36,315 bases of DNA from contig NZ_NQMR01000091.1 of assembly GCF_002276045.1 (NCBI RefSeq), positions 1 through 36,315 on the forward strand. The letters run 5' to 3'. Shown one piece after another: positions 26,835-35,075 of the stretch. The notes under the pieces are model-generated. The model was given only the letters and a program-made list of their open reading frames with translations, had not been told where the DNA came from and ran no database searches. The stretch comes from Pseudoalteromonas sp. NBT06-2. Its GTDB lineage: Bacteria > Pseudomonadota > Gammaproteobacteria > Enterobacterales > Alteromonadaceae. How positions within the stretch are numbered: the stretch's first letter is position 1; every line of letters begins with the position of its first letter. The translations under genes and the position numbers were made by a program.

Positions 26835-27734
26835 CATTATTTCAAAGCAATCTCGGCCATTATTTTTAGCCTTATACAAGGCTTTATCTGCACGTTCAAA
26901 TATTGATATATTATCGTCTTTTACTTGAGCTAAAGTAAATCCGATACTTGCAGTAATTTTATGTTTCGCTAAAAGTGCGTCTTCATGCATAAGTGCTTGT
27001 ATTCTATTTGCAATAAGGTTGCATGCTTTTTCTTGATTATCATCAATCAATATTGCAAATTCATCACCACCAAATCTAAATACGGTATCAATACCACGAA
27101 TGCTTTGCTGTAGGAGTCTAGAAAATTGAACTAATACCTGATCTCCAAATAAATGACCGTGAGTGTCATTCACTTGTTTAAAGTTATCTAAGTCTAATAA
27201 CATAAAACCAAAGCGCCTATGATGACGACGGTATCTATCTATTTTTTTGTTTAAATAGTCATTAAAGTGGCTTCGATTACTGAGTCCTGTCAATATATCC
27301 TTAGTCGCTAATTTTTTTACACGATAAAACATCAATGCATTTCTAAGAGGGTAAACAAGTACACTGTGCAATCTTTGAAGTTTTTCTTTAATAAAAATGC
27401 TCATTGGTTTTTTAGTAAAGTAAATTAACTGACCTAATCTTTCATTTTCATTTTCAATTTCTAAATCAAAAGAAACCTTTTGCCCTAAATGTTTACTCCC
27501 TATCATTTCAACAACGCCATCAGAGCTATGGAACTGTAAACCTGTGATAGAAAGTAATTTCGTCGCTTCTAATGAAAAAATATTGATAAGTTTTGCTAAC
27601 TCTAAGGTTTTTTGAAGTTGAGCAACTAAACTATGAATATTCTCATCATTTGTAGAGCGGTAAGAATTAGCCTTTGATGGCAAATACTGTCCTCGAGTTG
27701 AAGAAGCATGTGTTAAAACATGTACATTTTCCAC
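26829..27734 (-). CDS. Diguanylate cyclase (GGDEF domain)
   Basis: A 301-residue soluble protein. The C-terminal GGDEF domain (about 140-300) begins DILTGLSNRSHFNDYL and has LDLDNFKQVNDTHGH and the intact active site RFGGDEFAIL, so c-di-GMP synthesis is expected. An RxxD inhibitory site (RGID) sits five residues before GGDEF, so product feedback is likely. The first 135 residues have no recognisable domain or membrane segment; a degenerate GAF-like sensor is possible. The ATG has GGAG and GGA upstream. It is divergent from the Kef-type antiporter gene across 195 bases. Its target process is unknown. Confidence 0.93.
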   Translation of the reverse strand: MENVHVLTHASSTRGQYLPSKANSYRSTNDENIHSLVAQLQKTLELAKLINIFSLEATKLLSITGLQFHSSDGVVEMIGSKHLGQKVSFDLEIENENERLGQLIYFTKKPMSIFIKEKLQRLHSVLVYPLRNALMFYRVKKLATKDILTGLSNRSHFNDYLNKKIDRYRRHHRRFGFMLLDLDNFKQVNDTHGHLFGDQVLVQFSRLLQQSIRGIDTVFRFGGDEFAILIDDNQEKACNLIANRIQALMHEDALLAKHKITASIGFTLAQVKDDNISIFERADKALYKAKNNGRDCFEIMK

Positions 27735-27929
27735 TTGTATTCTCCGTGAAAGAAAGTTCGATAAGGTTTTTACTAATACTAATTTACTAAAGCAGGTATT
27801 GTGCCAAATATAACAATAATAAAATATTTCATTAGAAATAACTTGAGAACTAGAATTAAAACAATTGCTTGCTATATTTGTTTAATAAAGATGCTGTTTA
27901 AAACAATAAAATTTAGAGGAATATAATAA

Positions 27930-29900
27930 TTGCAGAGCGTTTTCACTGAAATTTTTAGCTTATTAGTTATAGCTGCATTGCTCGTATGGGTGTTCAAACG
28001 AATAAATTTACCCCCTATTTTAGCTTATCTAGCGACGGGTATTTTTGCGGGTCCTCATGCGTTAGGTTGGATCACCGATTATCAAGAAATTCATTTAGTT
28101 GCAGAGTTTGGTATTGTATTTTTATTATTCTCATTAGGTTTAGAGTTTTCAATCCCGAAGCTTGTTGCTATGAGGCATATTGTATTTGGCTTAGGCACAG
28201 CACAAGTGGGGATCTCAACCTTTTTAATTATGTTAGTTGCTATAATTTTTGGCACTAATTGGTTAAGTGCTTTTAGTATTGCCAGTTTATTGGCGCTTTC
28301 ATCTACAGCTATTGTTGTTAAGCAATTAAGTGAATCGGGCGAGTTACATACTCGAAGGGGCCAGTTAGCAATAGGTATATTATTATTTCAAGATATTGCT
28401 GTAGTGCCTTTATTAATTGCATTACCTTTATTAGCAGGGGAAGGAGATCAACACCTTGTTATTGCACTTTTAATTGCACTTGCTAAAGGCGCTTTAGTGT
28501 GTGGATTATTATGGGCAATAGGGAAATGGATATTACCACGAATATTTAATGCTGTTGCGCAGGTAAGAACCGATGAGTTATTTGTTTTAACGACGTTACT
28601 GGTGACATTATTTGCCAGTGCACTTACACACTTTTTTGGTTTATCTATGGCTTTAGGTGCATTCTTAGCTGGGATCATGCTGGGAGAAAGCCAGTATAGA
28701 CATCAGTTAGAGGCTGATATCAGACCATTTCGTGATATTTTGATGGGTCTATTTTTTGTAACCGTAGGCATGCAACTTGATATGGCATTTGTATTTATGA
28801 ATGCAAATTGGGTTATATTAGGATTAGTTGGTCTTATATTTATTAAATGCTTAGTCATTAAAGTGCTAGCCCGTATGATGGGGGAAAGCCAAAAAAATGC
28901 TTGGTCTACAGGTTTAATGTTATGTCAAATGGGTGAGTTTGGTTTTGTATTGATTGCTCTGGCTTTACAACATCAAATTATAGCCTCTTCATATGCTTCT
29001 TTATTAATTGCAGTTGGGGTGTTATCAATGGCGATTACACCTAATCTGATTGACAACAATCAAATTATTGCAAAAACTTTTTCTCGCAAAGAAAAAGAAA
29101 AAAATGTTCAAGATGAAAAACCGAACTTTAAATCTGAATTAGATCAACATGTTGTAATTTGTGGTTTTGGCCGAGTAGGTCAAACAATTGCGCGCTTTTT
29201 GAAAGTAGAAGCAATTCCCTATACCGCTTTAGATATTGATCCTGTACGTATTAGAGAGGCACAGGCAGCAGGAGAAAATGTACATTTTGGTCATGTAAAA
29301 CATAAGGAAGTTTTAAATGCAGCAGGCGTTAAAAATAGTCGCTTAGTAATTATAACTTTTGCTGATTATGATAAATCGATGGCAATAGTGAGTGTAATAA
29401 GAAATATTTCAGAGCAAGTGAAAATATTAGTAAGAATGAAAGATGATAGCCGTTTAGATGAGTTGAAAGATGCCGGTGTAACAGAGGTTGTGCCAGAATC
29501 ATTAGAAGGTAGTTTAATGTTAGTTTCACATGTATTGTTTATGTCAGGGGTTCCAGTTAAACGTATTTTACGCCGAGTGCAACAAGAGCGCAAAAATAGA
29601 TATGGGATATTGCATGGTTATTTCCCTGGTGAAAATTCTGATTTGCCACCAAGTTCAATAGAAAGGTTAGAGCAATTACATGCCGTAGCCTTATCAGATA
29701 ATGCATTTGCAATTAATAAAAGCATAGAAGAATTAGGATTAGATAAAAAGCGAGTTGATATTATGGGCTTGCGCCGTGAAGGTAAAGAAATCTCAAAACC
29801 TGCACTTGATACTATTTTACAAAGCCAAGATATCTTAGTGATTAGAGGAAAACCCAGAAAAGTAGAAAGAGTTGAAAGATATTTACTTGAGGGAGACTAA
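27930..29900 (+). CDS. CPA2/Kef-type cation:proton antiporter with RCK domain
   Basis: A 656-residue monovalent cation:proton antiporter-2 protein. The N-terminal half (about 1-380) has around twelve membrane segments of the Na+/H+ exchanger fold, with LPPILAYLATGIFAGPHALG and the LLFSLGLEFS signature. A TrkA-N/RCK nucleotide-binding domain starts near residue 405 (VVICGFGRVGQ). A TrkA-C-like tail ends the protein (about 575-650, SQDILVIRGKPRKVERVERY). Relatives of this layout move K+ and are gated by nucleotides or glutathione adducts; KefB, KefC and YbaL cannot be told apart here. The start is TTG at 27930 with GAGGA upstream. No KefF/KefG partner is adjacent. Confidence 0.9.
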   Translation: MQSVFTEIFSLLVIAALLVWVFKRINLPPILAYLATGIFAGPHALGWITDYQEIHLVAEFGIVFLLFSLGLEFSIPKLVAMRHIVFGLGTAQVGISTFLIMLVAIIFGTNWLSAFSIASLLALSSTAIVVKQLSESGELHTRRGQLAIGILLFQDIAVVPLLIALPLLAGEGDQHLVIALLIALAKGALVCGLLWAIGKWILPRIFNAVAQVRTDELFVLTTLLVTLFASALTHFFGLSMALGAFLAGIMLGESQYRHQLEADIRPFRDILMGLFFVTVGMQLDMAFVFMNANWVILGLVGLIFIKCLVIKVLARMMGESQKNAWSTGLMLCQMGEFGFVLIALALQHQIIASSYASLLIAVGVLSMAITPNLIDNNQIIAKTFSRKEKEKNVQDEKPNFKSELDQHVVICGFGRVGQTIARFLKVEAIPYTALDIDPVRIREAQAAGENVHFGHVKHKEVLNAAGVKNSRLVIITFADYDKSMAIVSVIRNISEQVKILVRMKDDSRLDELKDAGVTEVVPESLEGSLMLVSHVLFMSGVPVKRILRRVQQERKNRYGILHGYFPGENSDLPPSSIERLEQLHAVALSDNAFAINKSIEELGLDKKRVDIMGLRREGKEISKPALDTILQSQDILVIRGKPRKVERVERYLLEGD

Positions 29901-29998
29901 ACCTTATATCTACTTCGCATTTTTTCTTAAGCCACAGCGTGGTAACCTTATGAAGGAAATTGTAGGTTGATGACCTGAAAACAGAAGTAAACACTATT

Positions 29999-30017
29999 AA
30001 AAAAATAGCGAAGCTAT
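29999..30017 (-). terminator. Intrinsic terminator of the patatin gene
   Basis: On the minus strand ATAGC and GCTAT (plus positions 30013-30017 and 30005-30009) form a stem with loop TTC, followed by seven Ts (29999-30005). It lies 61 bases after the stop. The same region serves the converging antiporter gene, for which no separate terminator was seen. Confidence 0.65.
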
Positions 30018-30077
30018 ACTTCATAAAAATTCCCAGATTCCTTATATCGAATTTAATTACAGGGTTAGGGGGGAGTT

Positions 30078-31244
30078 TTATTGGCACTCAATATCCAAGA
30101 ATGCTAGAATTTCATCTATTTGGTTTAAACCATCTTGATAACCTATCTCAATTAAATGACGAGTATAAGATCTTTCAAATAAAAGGTAACTTGTTAAACT
30201 TGACTCTGAATGCGCTTTAACACCAATTAATCTTAATATCATTTTGATTGCAAAAGGCATTTTATCGTAATGCTCACATGCAATCGCATTAAAGTTTTTA
30301 GATGGATTTATTACAAATGTCTCTACACGTTTCAACTCTTGATGTTTACCTCTAGCTCTAGCTGGTAGTAATGAAACGGTACGGTTTACCCGTTCAAGTC
30401 TTTCTATATCTGAATGTAAAGTATCAGTAAAAATAGTATCTAATAAATGACCTGCAATACTCGAAATACCAGGGTAGTGAGGCTGAAAGCCTAAGTATTT
30501 ATTGTCTATTGGTTGATCAACACCAATTATAAAAACTTTATTAGCACCTAAATGAATTGGAGGGCTTAATGGTGAAAGTTGATGAATAGAGCCATCGCCA
30601 AAATATGCTTGATTTATTTTAATACTTGGAAAAACCATAGGGATAGCACTTGAAGCCATTAAATGCTCTATATTTATTTTTGATTGCTCCCCACAGCGTT
30701 TAGCTCTTTTCCATGGGATGGTATCTTTAGCTTGATAAAATGCCACTGATTCGCCGCTGGTGTAGCTTGAGGCAGTGACAGAAAGGGCTCTCAAATAACC
30801 ATTAGCGATATTTTTATCTATTCTTTTGAGCTCCATCACATTTTTTAAGTAAGTCCTTAAAGGTTGATTGTTAAGTAAGCTAGCAGGAGAGTGGTTTAGG
30901 TGTTCTGGCTGGAAACTCCCTAGTATATTCGAAAATAAATGACCAAAAACATGGCGTAAATCACTATGATAAACCTGATCTGTGCTAAAGTTTTTCCACA
31001 CCCATTCTAACTTTTTAACACCTAAGTGAAAACATGAAGCATAACTGGCAACGGCTGTGGCATTTATAGCTCCGGCTGATGTACCATTTATAATACCAAA
31101 AGGAGATGGGCAGTTACGTGGTAATTTTGTTGCTATAGCTTTGAGCACGCCAACTTGATAAGCTGCTCGTGCACCACCTCCGGTTAATAATAACGCCGTT
31201 TTATTTGCTGGCACAATATTATGCTTAGTTACTTTTTTTTTCAT
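30078..31244 (-). CDS. Patatin-like phospholipase family protein
   Basis: A 388-residue serine lipase of the patatin/RssA-like type. The oxyanion motif TGGGARAAYQVG is at 21-32, the nucleophile motif GTSAG at 54-58 (Ser56) and the catalytic Asp in FGDGS at D217; the dyad is therefore complete. The long C-terminal part (about 230-388) is typical of the larger bacterial members, which have been linked to membrane lipid turnover. There is no signal peptide or membrane segment, so a cytoplasmic or peripheral enzyme is likely. The ATG has no clear ribosome-binding site. The substrate is unknown. It is divergent from the DUF3014 gene. Confidence 0.88.
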   Translation of the reverse strand: MKKKVTKHNIVPANKTALLLTGGGARAAYQVGVLKAIATKLPRNCPSPFGIINGTSAGAINATAVASYASCFHLGVKKLEWVWKNFSTDQVYHSDLRHVFGHLFSNILGSFQPEHLNHSPASLLNNQPLRTYLKNVMELKRIDKNIANGYLRALSVTASSYTSGESVAFYQAKDTIPWKRAKRCGEQSKINIEHLMASSAIPMVFPSIKINQAYFGDGSIHQLSPLSPPIHLGANKVFIIGVDQPIDNKYLGFQPHYPGISSIAGHLLDTIFTDTLHSDIERLERVNRTVSLLPARARGKHQELKRVETFVINPSKNFNAIACEHYDKMPFAIKMILRLIGVKAHSESSLTSYLLFERSYTRHLIEIGYQDGLNQIDEILAFLDIECQ

Positions 31245-31334
31245 ATAGGCATAATCAGCTTTTGTTAGGGTATTTTCTTTAATTTAGAAGATATTGAATT
31301 AAAAAGAAATTATTTATTTGTATATGAGCAAAAT

Positions 31335-32216
31335 ATGACAGAAAAAAATGCAGAACAAACTTCTAACGTAACCAATAAACGTGTTTATATATTTGTATTA
31401 TTAATCGTTTTCATCATTATTATCGGAGCGAGTATTAAGTTATTCACATCGTTAAGCTCTGAGGGTGTTAAAACTCCTGTCGCGGTTGCGTTTCCAGATC
31501 CTGTAACAGAAGAGCTCAAAATTGTTGAACATATAGAAGTTGAAAAACAGGAATTAAATAATCAAACACAAATCGTATCTGAGGTAACACAAACGAAAGA
31601 GTTATCTTTAGTTGAAGTTGAGCCAGCTAAAACCTTACCTCAATTAAACGATAGTGATTTAAGTGTTAAAACTCAGCTTTCTCAGTATTTTGCGAAAAAA
31701 ACCTTAAAACTTGTTGTTCAAGATGACATGATCAGACGTTTTGTTGTTTATGTGGATAATATAGGTAAAGGTAAAATTGTAAAAAAACATAGCCCAATTA
31801 TTGAACCACAAGCAAGTTTCACTGTAGCTGAAGGGGATATATTAACAACTGCACCACAAAGTTATGAACGTTATACGCCTTTTGTTGAGTTATTTACAAG
31901 TATGACGCCACAGCAAGCAGTGAACTTTTATAAAGAATATAAACCATTATTTGATGAAGCTTATGAAGAAATAGGTTATCAAGAGCGAGACTTTGATGAA
32001 GCGGTTTTTGATGCCATAGATATGGTATTAACAACGCCTATCGTGACAGGTAACGTACCTTTATTAAGTGAGAGCGTAGTATATAAATATGCTTATTCAG
32101 ATTGGGAACAGCTGCCAGAAGCACAAAAGCAATTATTACGAATGGGCGCTAAAAATGTTAAAAAAGTAAAAAGTGCTCTAAAAGGTATTAAAACTTTTTT
32201 AGAAAGGTCTGAGTAA
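31335..32216 (+). CDS. DUF3014 domain membrane protein
   Basis: A 293-residue protein with a short cytoplasmic N terminus, one membrane anchor at about 17-37 (YIFVLLIVFIIIIGASI), a low-complexity acidic linker to about residue 110, and a periplasmic DUF3014 domain. That domain is recognised from LPQLNDSDLSVKTQL, DMIRRFVVYVDNIGKG, the YERYTPFVELF block, KPLFDEAYEEIGY and the closing QKQLLRMGAKNVKKVKSALK. The family has no known function. The protein could be tethered in the periplasm, but that is inferred. A strong terminator follows, separating it from ffs. Confidence 0.85.
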   Translation: MTEKNAEQTSNVTNKRVYIFVLLIVFIIIIGASIKLFTSLSSEGVKTPVAVAFPDPVTEELKIVEHIEVEKQELNNQTQIVSEVTQTKELSLVEVEPAKTLPQLNDSDLSVKTQLSQYFAKKTLKLVVQDDMIRRFVVYVDNIGKGKIVKKHSPIIEPQASFTVAEGDILTTAPQSYERYTPFVELFTSMTPQQAVNFYKEYKPLFDEAYEEIGYQERDFDEAVFDAIDMVLTTPIVTGNVPLLSESVVYKYAYSDWEQLPEAQKQLLRMGAKNVKKVKSALKGIKTFLERSE

Positions 32217-32234
32217 TAATATCTAAATACCCCT

Positions 32235-32264
32235 AAAAAGCTGAGTTTGATACACAGCTTTTTT
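32235..32264 (+). terminator. Intrinsic terminator after the DUF3014 gene
   Basis: AAAAAGCTG (32235-32243) pairs with CAGCTTTTT (32255-32263), and the stem's right arm runs into a T-run ending at 32264. It lies 18 bases past the stop and isolates ffs. Confidence 0.85.
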
Positions 32265-32312
32265 CGTTTTGTATAATTACCATGCAAACAGTCATAAATT
32301 TAAAACTTTAAC

Positions 32313-32341
32313 TTGAATTACCTGCAATAAATAGTGATAAT
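32313..32341 (+). promoter_or_regulatory. Sigma70-type promoter of ffs
   Basis: TTGAAT (32313-32318), a 17-base spacer and GATAAT (32336-32341) make a good -35/-10 pair. The next bases, CACCCCGCG, are a GC-rich discriminator of the kind found at growth-rate-controlled stable-RNA promoters. Transcription would start near 32348, giving a leader of about 20 bases to be trimmed, as for E. coli 4.5S RNA. Confidence 0.75.
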
Positions 32342-32367
32342 CACCCCGCGTCTAACAAGACCCTCTA

Positions 32368-32481
32368 TGGTAGTCTTATTGGTCCTCTCGCAACAATAGT
32401 TCGTGAACTTGGTCAGGCCTGGAAGGGAGCAGCCACAGCGGATGATTTGTGTGCCGGGATGTGGCTGGTAAGACTGCCACC
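32368..32481 (+). ncRNA. ffs: 4.5S RNA of the signal recognition particle
   Basis: A 114-base bacterial SRP RNA, the same length as in E. coli. The closing stem pairs TGGTAGTCTTA (32368-32378) with TAAGACTGCCA (32469-32479). The Ffh-binding domain is clear: GGTCAGGCCTGGAAGGGAGC, then AGCC, and the matching GTGCCGGGATGTGGCTGGTAA. The GGAA tetraloop (32421-32424) is intact. With Ffh and FtsY it targets membrane proteins to the translocon, so it is essential. The conserved core is also a known attachment target of Tn7-like elements, and here a transposon end lies 15 bases downstream. Confidence 0.96.
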
Positions 32482-32490
32482 CAATTTATA

Positions 32491-32495
32491 TGCTT
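32491..32495 (+). repeat. Putative 5-bp target-site duplication (first copy)
   Basis: TGCTT directly precedes the TGT terminus of the Tn7-like element. Tn7-like elements duplicate five bases on insertion. The second copy should lie beyond the far end, outside this window, so this is a prediction. Confidence 0.5.
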
Positions 32496-32563
32496 TGTAG
32501 TTTGCACCATAAGTTGTCATTTCTTCCTTATAAGTTGTCCTAATTTGCACTCTAAGTTGTCAT
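32496..32563 (+). repeat. Tn7-like transposon end with three TnsB-type binding sites
   Basis: The end begins TGTAGTTTGCACCATAAG at 32496. Three head-to-tail 20-bp sites follow at 32501-32520, 32522-32541 and 32544-32563, each containing an identical TAAGTTGTC. The first and third match at 18 of 20 positions (TTTGCACnnTAAGTTGTCAT). The 21-22 bp spacing puts the sites on one face of the helix. By sequence the end resembles those of I-F3 elements such as Tn6677 (TGT start, then CCATAAAATG-type sites) more than classic Tn7. It is the tnsA-proximal end, next to the attachment site as in Tn7. Confidence 0.85.
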
Positions 32564-32605
32564 AGACTAAGTTTATATAGCCATTGTATTGAAATAAGCA
32601 ATGTT

Positions 32606-33235
32606 ATGTATCGCCGAAATATAAAACACTCTAGCGTAAATAATATTTTTAAGTTCGCCAGTCAAAAAATGAAAACTGTTTTTACAGTAGAATCATTTTT
32701 AGAATTCGATACATGTTTTCATTTTGAATATTCCCCTGATGTAATTAGTTTTGAAGCTCAACCTTTAACTTTTAAATATCAATTTGATGATAAAGTCCGA
32801 AGGTATACACCAGATTTTTTAGTTACTGATAAAAAATATGGCGAACGCTTCATTGAAGTTAAACCCTCAAATAGAACGATTAATGAAGAATTTAGGCTTG
32901 AATTTAGCTTAAAACAGAAGCAGTCTTTAATTTTAGGTAAACCCCTTATTCTGGTTACAGAAAAACAAATTCGTATAAATCCAATTTTAAACAATCTGAA
33001 ACTATTACACCGTTATTCTGGTTTTCAATCTTTAACGCCATTGCAATACAAGTTACTAGAAATTATTAAATCATTTGGCATGGTACGAATTGTACAAATA
33101 ATTCAATCAGAATCGGTTACTGAAGGAGAAGTGTTAGCATCGATTTTAGGGCTTATCTCTCATGGCTTTATTGATACTGATTTGATTAATTCAGATATTA
33201 ATATGCAATCAAAGGTATGGCTGAGCAATGTCTGA
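32606..33235 (+). CDS. tnsA: Tn7-like transposition endonuclease TnsA
   Basis: A 209-residue TnsA, shorter than the 273 of Tn7. The N-terminal nuclease domain carries the acidic residues of VESFLEFD (E29/E33), then D70 in RYTPDFLV and E84-x-K86 in RFIEVKP, a full PD-(D/E)xK site. The C-terminal domain (about 125-209) contains a winged-helix-like segment, LTPLQYKLLEIIKSFGMVR. TnsA cuts the non-transferred strands at the transposon ends, allowing cut-and-paste. The ATG at 32606 has only a weak upstream AAG. It lies 42 bases inside the last TnsB-type site and overlaps tnsB by eight bases. Confidence 0.92.
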   Translation: MYRRNIKHSSVNNIFKFASQKMKTVFTVESFLEFDTCFHFEYSPDVISFEAQPLTFKYQFDDKVRRYTPDFLVTDKKYGERFIEVKPSNRTINEEFRLEFSLKQKQSLILGKPLILVTEKQIRINPILNNLKLLHRYSGFQSLTPLQYKLLEIIKSFGMVRIVQIIQSESVTEGEVLASILGLISHGFIDTDLINSDINMQSKVWLSNV

Positions 33236-35075
33236 CACCAGCTTTGGGAGATTTTTTGATGAGTTTGACAATGAAGTAAGCGAACCATTAACACCTGAAG
33301 ATAATCTAGTCCAAAGAGATCTAGAAAGTTATTCTGAAGAAATTAAAAAAGAAGTATTAATCCGTTTATGTTATTTAAAGTGGTTTCAAAAAAATCTTAA
33401 AGGTGGGTGGACGGATAAAAACATCACTCCATTATTAAATGTTGCACCTAAATTCAACGAAGTTAAGAGACCATGTTCTAGAACCATAGCAAGGTGGTGG
33501 AAACTTTATAAAAACTCAGGATTTAAATTGTTTTCGTTGATCCCGAAGCACGCCAAAAAAGGAAATATTAATACGAAATCATCATCAGATAAATTTTTTG
33601 AACAAGCCTTAAATAGATATTTAGTTAAAGAAAGGCCCTCAATAGCAAAGGTTTATCAATACTATAGTGATGTTATTCGATTAGAAAATGAAACTTTAGT
33701 TGGCGAAAAAATTAAAGCACTGTCTTACAAAGGTTTTTATAATCGAATAAAAAAACTCCCTAAATATGATGTTATGGTAGCTAGGCATGGTAAATATTTG
33801 GCAGATATGGAGTTTCAAGCAATCTATGGTCATCACCCCCCAACTCGATTACTAGAGAGAGTTGAGATAGATCACACTCCTTTAGATTTAATTTTATTAG
33901 ATGATGAGCTATTAATTCCTTTAGGTAGACCATTTTTGACGCTGTTAATTGATAGCTACAGTCGATGTATAGTTGGTTTTCATTTAGGTTTCAAAGAGCC
34001 TAGTTATTTCTCCGTTTTAAAAGCATTACAAAATGCCATAAAACCAAAATACTATATTCATGAGCAATTTCCTGATATTGAAAATGAGTGGCCTTGTCAT
34101 GGTAAATTTGAAACTTTAGTGACTGATAATGGTGCTGAATTTTGGGGAAACAGTTTAGAGCAATCATGCTCTGAAATTGGTATGCACATTCAATTTAATC
34201 AAGTGAGAAAGCCTTGGTTAAAACCTAATGTAGAGAGAATTTTTGGCACTATTAACCGAGAGTTATTAATAGATATTCCAGGTAAAACATTTTCAAATAT
34301 TCTAAAAAGAGAAGAGTATAACTCAGCGAAAGATGCGATTATGCGTTTCTCTACTTTTAACCACATTTTACATCAATGGATAATTGATGTTTATCATCAA
34401 GATAAAGATGCACGCTCACGTTACATACCTATTAATTTGTGGCAGACGGGGAGCTTACAAATGCCAATAGTAGAGCCATCAACAGAGGATCTAGCAAAAT
34501 TAGATGTGATATTAGGGATTAGTGAATATAGGCAGCATAGACGAGGTGGTATTTATATATATAACTTAAGATATGATAGTGATGAATTATCTGATTATCG
34601 AAAAAATCATGGTGAAAAAAGTGGAAAAACTAATAAGTACTTAGTAAAAACAAATCCAGATAACTTATCTTCAATTTATGTTTATTTAGATAAGTTAAGC
34701 CAATACCTCACAGTACCATGCGTAGATCCAACTGGTTATACCCAAAATCTCAGTCTATTAAAACATCAAATAAATCTTAGATTACAGCGTAATTTTATTG
34801 ATGATTGTATTGATTTAGTCAGTTTATCGAGAGTGAGGATGGCGATACATAATCGTATTGAGCAAGAGATCAAAGACGTTAAAAAAATGACATCAAATCG
34901 CACTGTACGCGGTGGTGCCGCAATTGCAAAACATCAAGGCATAAGTAGTGACAATAGTAGAAGTATTGCAATAGAGAGTAAGGAAGTTGAAGGTGAAATT
35001 AAACCCATAGCTGAAAAATCTTCAGTAGAAGATGATTGGAATACCCTTATTACAGACCTGAAACCTTATTCATGA
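33228..35075 (+). CDS. tnsB: Tn7-like DDE transposase TnsB
   Basis: A 615-residue Mu/Tn7-family integrase-fold transposase. N-terminal DNA-binding helices (about 40-180, including SRTIARWWKLYKNSGF) precede the catalytic core: D215 in VEIDHTPLD, D300 in LVTDNGAEFWG and E336 in PNVERIFG, a DD35E spacing. A beta-barrel domain (about 410-490) and a charged C-terminal tail, the part that contacts TnsC in relatives, follow. It binds the repeats at the ends and joins the 3' ends to target DNA. The ATG overlaps tnsA, and the TGA overlaps tnsC in ATGA. Confidence 0.94.
   Translation: MSDTSFGRFFDEFDNEVSEPLTPEDNLVQRDLESYSEEIKKEVLIRLCYLKWFQKNLKGGWTDKNITPLLNVAPKFNEVKRPCSRTIARWWKLYKNSGFKLFSLIPKHAKKGNINTKSSSDKFFEQALNRYLVKERPSIAKVYQYYSDVIRLENETLVGEKIKALSYKGFYNRIKKLPKYDVMVARHGKYLADMEFQAIYGHHPPTRLLERVEIDHTPLDLILLDDELLIPLGRPFLTLLIDSYSRCIVGFHLGFKEPSYFSVLKALQNAIKPKYYIHEQFPDIENEWPCHGKFETLVTDNGAEFWGNSLEQSCSEIGMHIQFNQVRKPWLKPNVERIFGTINRELLIDIPGKTFSNILKREEYNSAKDAIMRFSTFNHILHQWIIDVYHQDKDARSRYIPINLWQTGSLQMPIVEPSTEDLAKLDVILGISEYRQHRRGGIYIYNLRYDSDELSDYRKNHGEKSGKTNKYLVKTNPDNLSSIYVYLDKLSQYLTVPCVDPTGYTQNLSLLKHQINLRLQRNFIDDCIDLVSLSRVRMAIHNRIEQEIKDVKKMTSNRTVRGGAAIAKHQGISSDNSRSIAIESKEVEGEIKPIAEKSSVEDDWNTLITDLKPYS

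Noticed and set aside
32501..32563. The three TAAGTTGTC repeats as a small CRISPR array
   Set aside because: The repeats are too short and almost contiguous, leaving no spacers, and they begin at a TGT transposon terminus. TnsB binding sites explain them fully.
35036..35071. TTG at 35036 as the tnsC start
   Set aside because: It would overlap tnsB by 40 bases with no ribosome-binding site. The ATG at 35072 gives a standard ATGA overlap.
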